The notes below the pieces were generated by a model. That model did no database searches. It was not told where the DNA came from and saw only the letters and a program-made list of their open reading frames with translations. A program made the translations under genes and the position numbers. From Vasconcelosia minhoensis LEGE 07310 (GTDB taxonomy: Bacteria > Cyanobacteriota > Cyanobacteriia > Phormidesmidales > Phormidesmidaceae): a stretch of DNA of 64,000 nt. Positions 58,701-61,700 of the stretch are shown here, piece after piece. The stretch spans positions 1-64,000 of the forward strand of contig NZ_JADEXG010000013.1 in the NCBI RefSeq assembly GCF_015207255.1, read 5' to 3'. The stretch's first letter is position 1, and each line of letters begins with the position of its first letter.

Positions 58701-61700
58701 GGACCCAAAAAATCATTAACGTCGATGCGCTTGAATACATCACAGGTTACAACTTTCTCTCTAATATTCCTGTCGAGATTCAGGAAGCAATTGAGCGACA
58801 AACAGTTGGAGAAATCAAGGCAAGGTTAAAAGATATTTTTCCAATAACTGCTCATCTCATGGCGGCAACTAGTGAAGATTTATCTTCCTTTCCCATCTCC
58901 AAACTGAGGCCCAGCTACGATGGAGCCATCGGGCATGACAGTATCCCAGATCAAATTTCCGCCGCGGCAGAGCAACTGGTTGGGTGTCATAGCTCCATTG
59001 AAATTAGCATCAGCCAAGACGGCATACTCAAATGGGCCGATCTTGACATTACGAAAGAAAGCACTACAGGCATTCATGTGGTTAAGGACAGTTCCTGTCA
59101 GGTCAGCTTCATCGAAGATGCACCAATGCAAGTTAGCGGAATGCAGACAGGCGTCTTTGATGATGGCTCGCTTCAACACAGCACTTTCCAAGCAAATCCC
59201 GGAGAGGTCGGCTCCGGTGAGATTAGCCTCAGTCAAATCGACCTCTCTCAGGTAAGAGCCTCGCAGGTTGATCTCTCGCAAATCAGCACCTCGAAGAGTG
59301 ACCTGCTCACCATTGATATCTCTCTCGGATTCGATCAGTTTGATTCCTCGAAAGTCGCGCTCCCCGTAGTCGTAACGAATCAACAATTCCTCTGGAGTAA
59401 GTTCCCAAACCATGACCAAACGCCTTCTTTAGATGACATTATTCAGTCTACTGCTGTTACTTTGTGGAATAGCTTTTTTACTTTCCTCACTCCATTCAAT
59501 CTGTCACTTCTTATTCAAGACCTCCCCACCGGCCAACTCGCCGAGGCCCAAATCACCCGCTTTGACATCCAAGGCCGCCCCGTTGCAGGCACCATCCTGA
59601 TCGACGATGACGCCAACGGCACCGGCTGGTTCATCGACCCGACACCCTGGGAGAACTCCGAATTCAGCCTTCACAACACCGAGTATAACTTCCAGGCCAC
59701 CCCAGACTCCATCGCCTACGGACGCTACGACCTGCTCACCACTATCCTGCACGAGCTCGGCCACCTGGCAGGCTTTATTGCAGGCAACAAAGGCTTCGAC
59801 CACCACGTCCACAACCACACCTTCACCCACGGCGACCTCAGCGTCGCCCTCACCGCCGACGGCAGCCACCTCGCCGATCCGCTGCGGCTGCTCAGCCCCT
59901 ACCTCACCCCCGGCATGCGCAAGCTGCCCTCCGAGCTAGAGCTCCAGCTGCTCGCCGCCATCCGTAATCACACCGCCGATAGCCACAATTCCGGCACCGC
60001 GCTGAGCGCCGCCATCCATAGCGACCCCCTCATCGGCATCAGCAACGGCGACTTCGAAACCCTGCTGGCCCAATGGCAGCGCCGGGGAGCCGTCCAAACC
60101 ACCCCATTTGCCTCCTCCACCGCCGTCTCCCTGACCGAAGACAGCCCGCTGCTCAGCCAGCTCAGCCAAACCTTCGTGCTGCCCGACGACCCCAGCCAGC
60201 GTATCCTCAGCTTCGACCTGATCGAAGCCACCCTGGGTCAAAGCACCCGCCGTCCCCCCGACGCCTTCGAGGTCGCCCTGCTCGACGCTCATACCCTTAA
60301 GCCCCTGGTTGGTACCGTTGGCCTCAGCCATACTGACGCCCTGTTCAACTTGCAAGCCGACGGCAGCCTCTATCTTGACGATGACGTCAGCGTCACTACC
60401 CTCGCCAACGGCCAGCGCCGAGTCAGAATCGACCTCAGCGCCCTTGCCCCCAGCACCACCGCCACGCTGTACTTTGACCTACTCGGCTTCGGAGCCGCCG
60501 ACAGCCTCGTCCGCATCGACAACATCACCCTCGGCAGCGGCAACACCCCACCTGTCACGAATGACGACACAGCAGCCCTAACCCAGGGCCAAACGGTTCG
60601 GGTAGACCTGCTCAGCAACGACGTTGACCTCGACGAAGCCCTAAACCTCAGCCAGTTCGAGCTAGTTAGCCAGCCCGTTTACGGCAGCCTCAGCCGCGAC
60701 GCCCAGGGCAACCTGCTCTATACGCCCTTCGACGGCTATGCCGGCAGCGACAGCTTCGCCTACACCGTCACCGATAGCGCAGGCGAGACCTCTAACCTGG
60801 CCACCGTCACGCTAGAGGTTGCCAACCTCGCCCCGCAGATCCAAACCGTTGCCCTGCCTAATTCCGCCACCGAAGGCGCAGCCCTCAGCTTCGCTGCCAC
60901 CGCCACCGACCCCGGCAACGACACCCTGACCTACACCTGGAACTTCGGCGACGGCACCGACCCAGTTGGCGGCCCCACCGCCAACCACACCTACGCCGAC
61001 GATGGCCAATACAGCGTCACCCTCACCGTCACCGACCCCTACGGCGGCACCGCTACCCAAACCCAAACCCTGATCGTGGGTAACGTCGCGCCAACGATTG
61101 TTGAAATCAATCGCCCCACCGGCCTCCACGTCCTCACCGACTACGCCGACATGCGCGCCCTCAAAGACCAGGCCCAGAAACTCTGGAGCTTTGAAGGCCG
61201 AGCCGGAGGCACCAATACCTACGAATTCGCCATCGGCCCCAGCGGTGCGCAGTCCGACCGCTATCAGCAGGCCGAGTATGTCTGGCAAAACGGTCAGCCG
61301 GTTGCCTGGTCGCTCGAATGGCAGTCCAATCAGGTCGTCTTCACCATCGCCGGTCAGCCGCTCACCTACCCCATCGGCGATGCCGCTATCCTCAACGCGC
61401 TGTCCTTCCTGACCAAGGTGAATACCACCAGTCAGCAGCAGGTCGCCGAAGGCACCTCAATGGCGTTGGAAGTCCAGTCGGTAAACGGCACCCACTTAGA
61501 CACGCCGATTACGCTCGCTAGCGTTGGCCCCAACCAAGATCAGGATCTCGACCAGATGCTGCTGTACCAGCAAACCCCAATTTCGACCCTCTCTGGGACG
61601 GCTCGGCTAACCTGGCCAGACAGCGGGCCGAATCCGCACCTGAAGAATAGTCAGGGCCGGGTCACCTTCATCATCGCGGGCTACCAGGTAGAGCCTGCTG

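Noticed and set aside
59504-60355. Long antisense frames (121 and 139 codons) opposite the second protease and jelly-roll modules
   Set aside because: Gly/Val/Ala-rich compositions are typical of antisense GC-rich coding DNA, and the plus strand has recognisable domains here.
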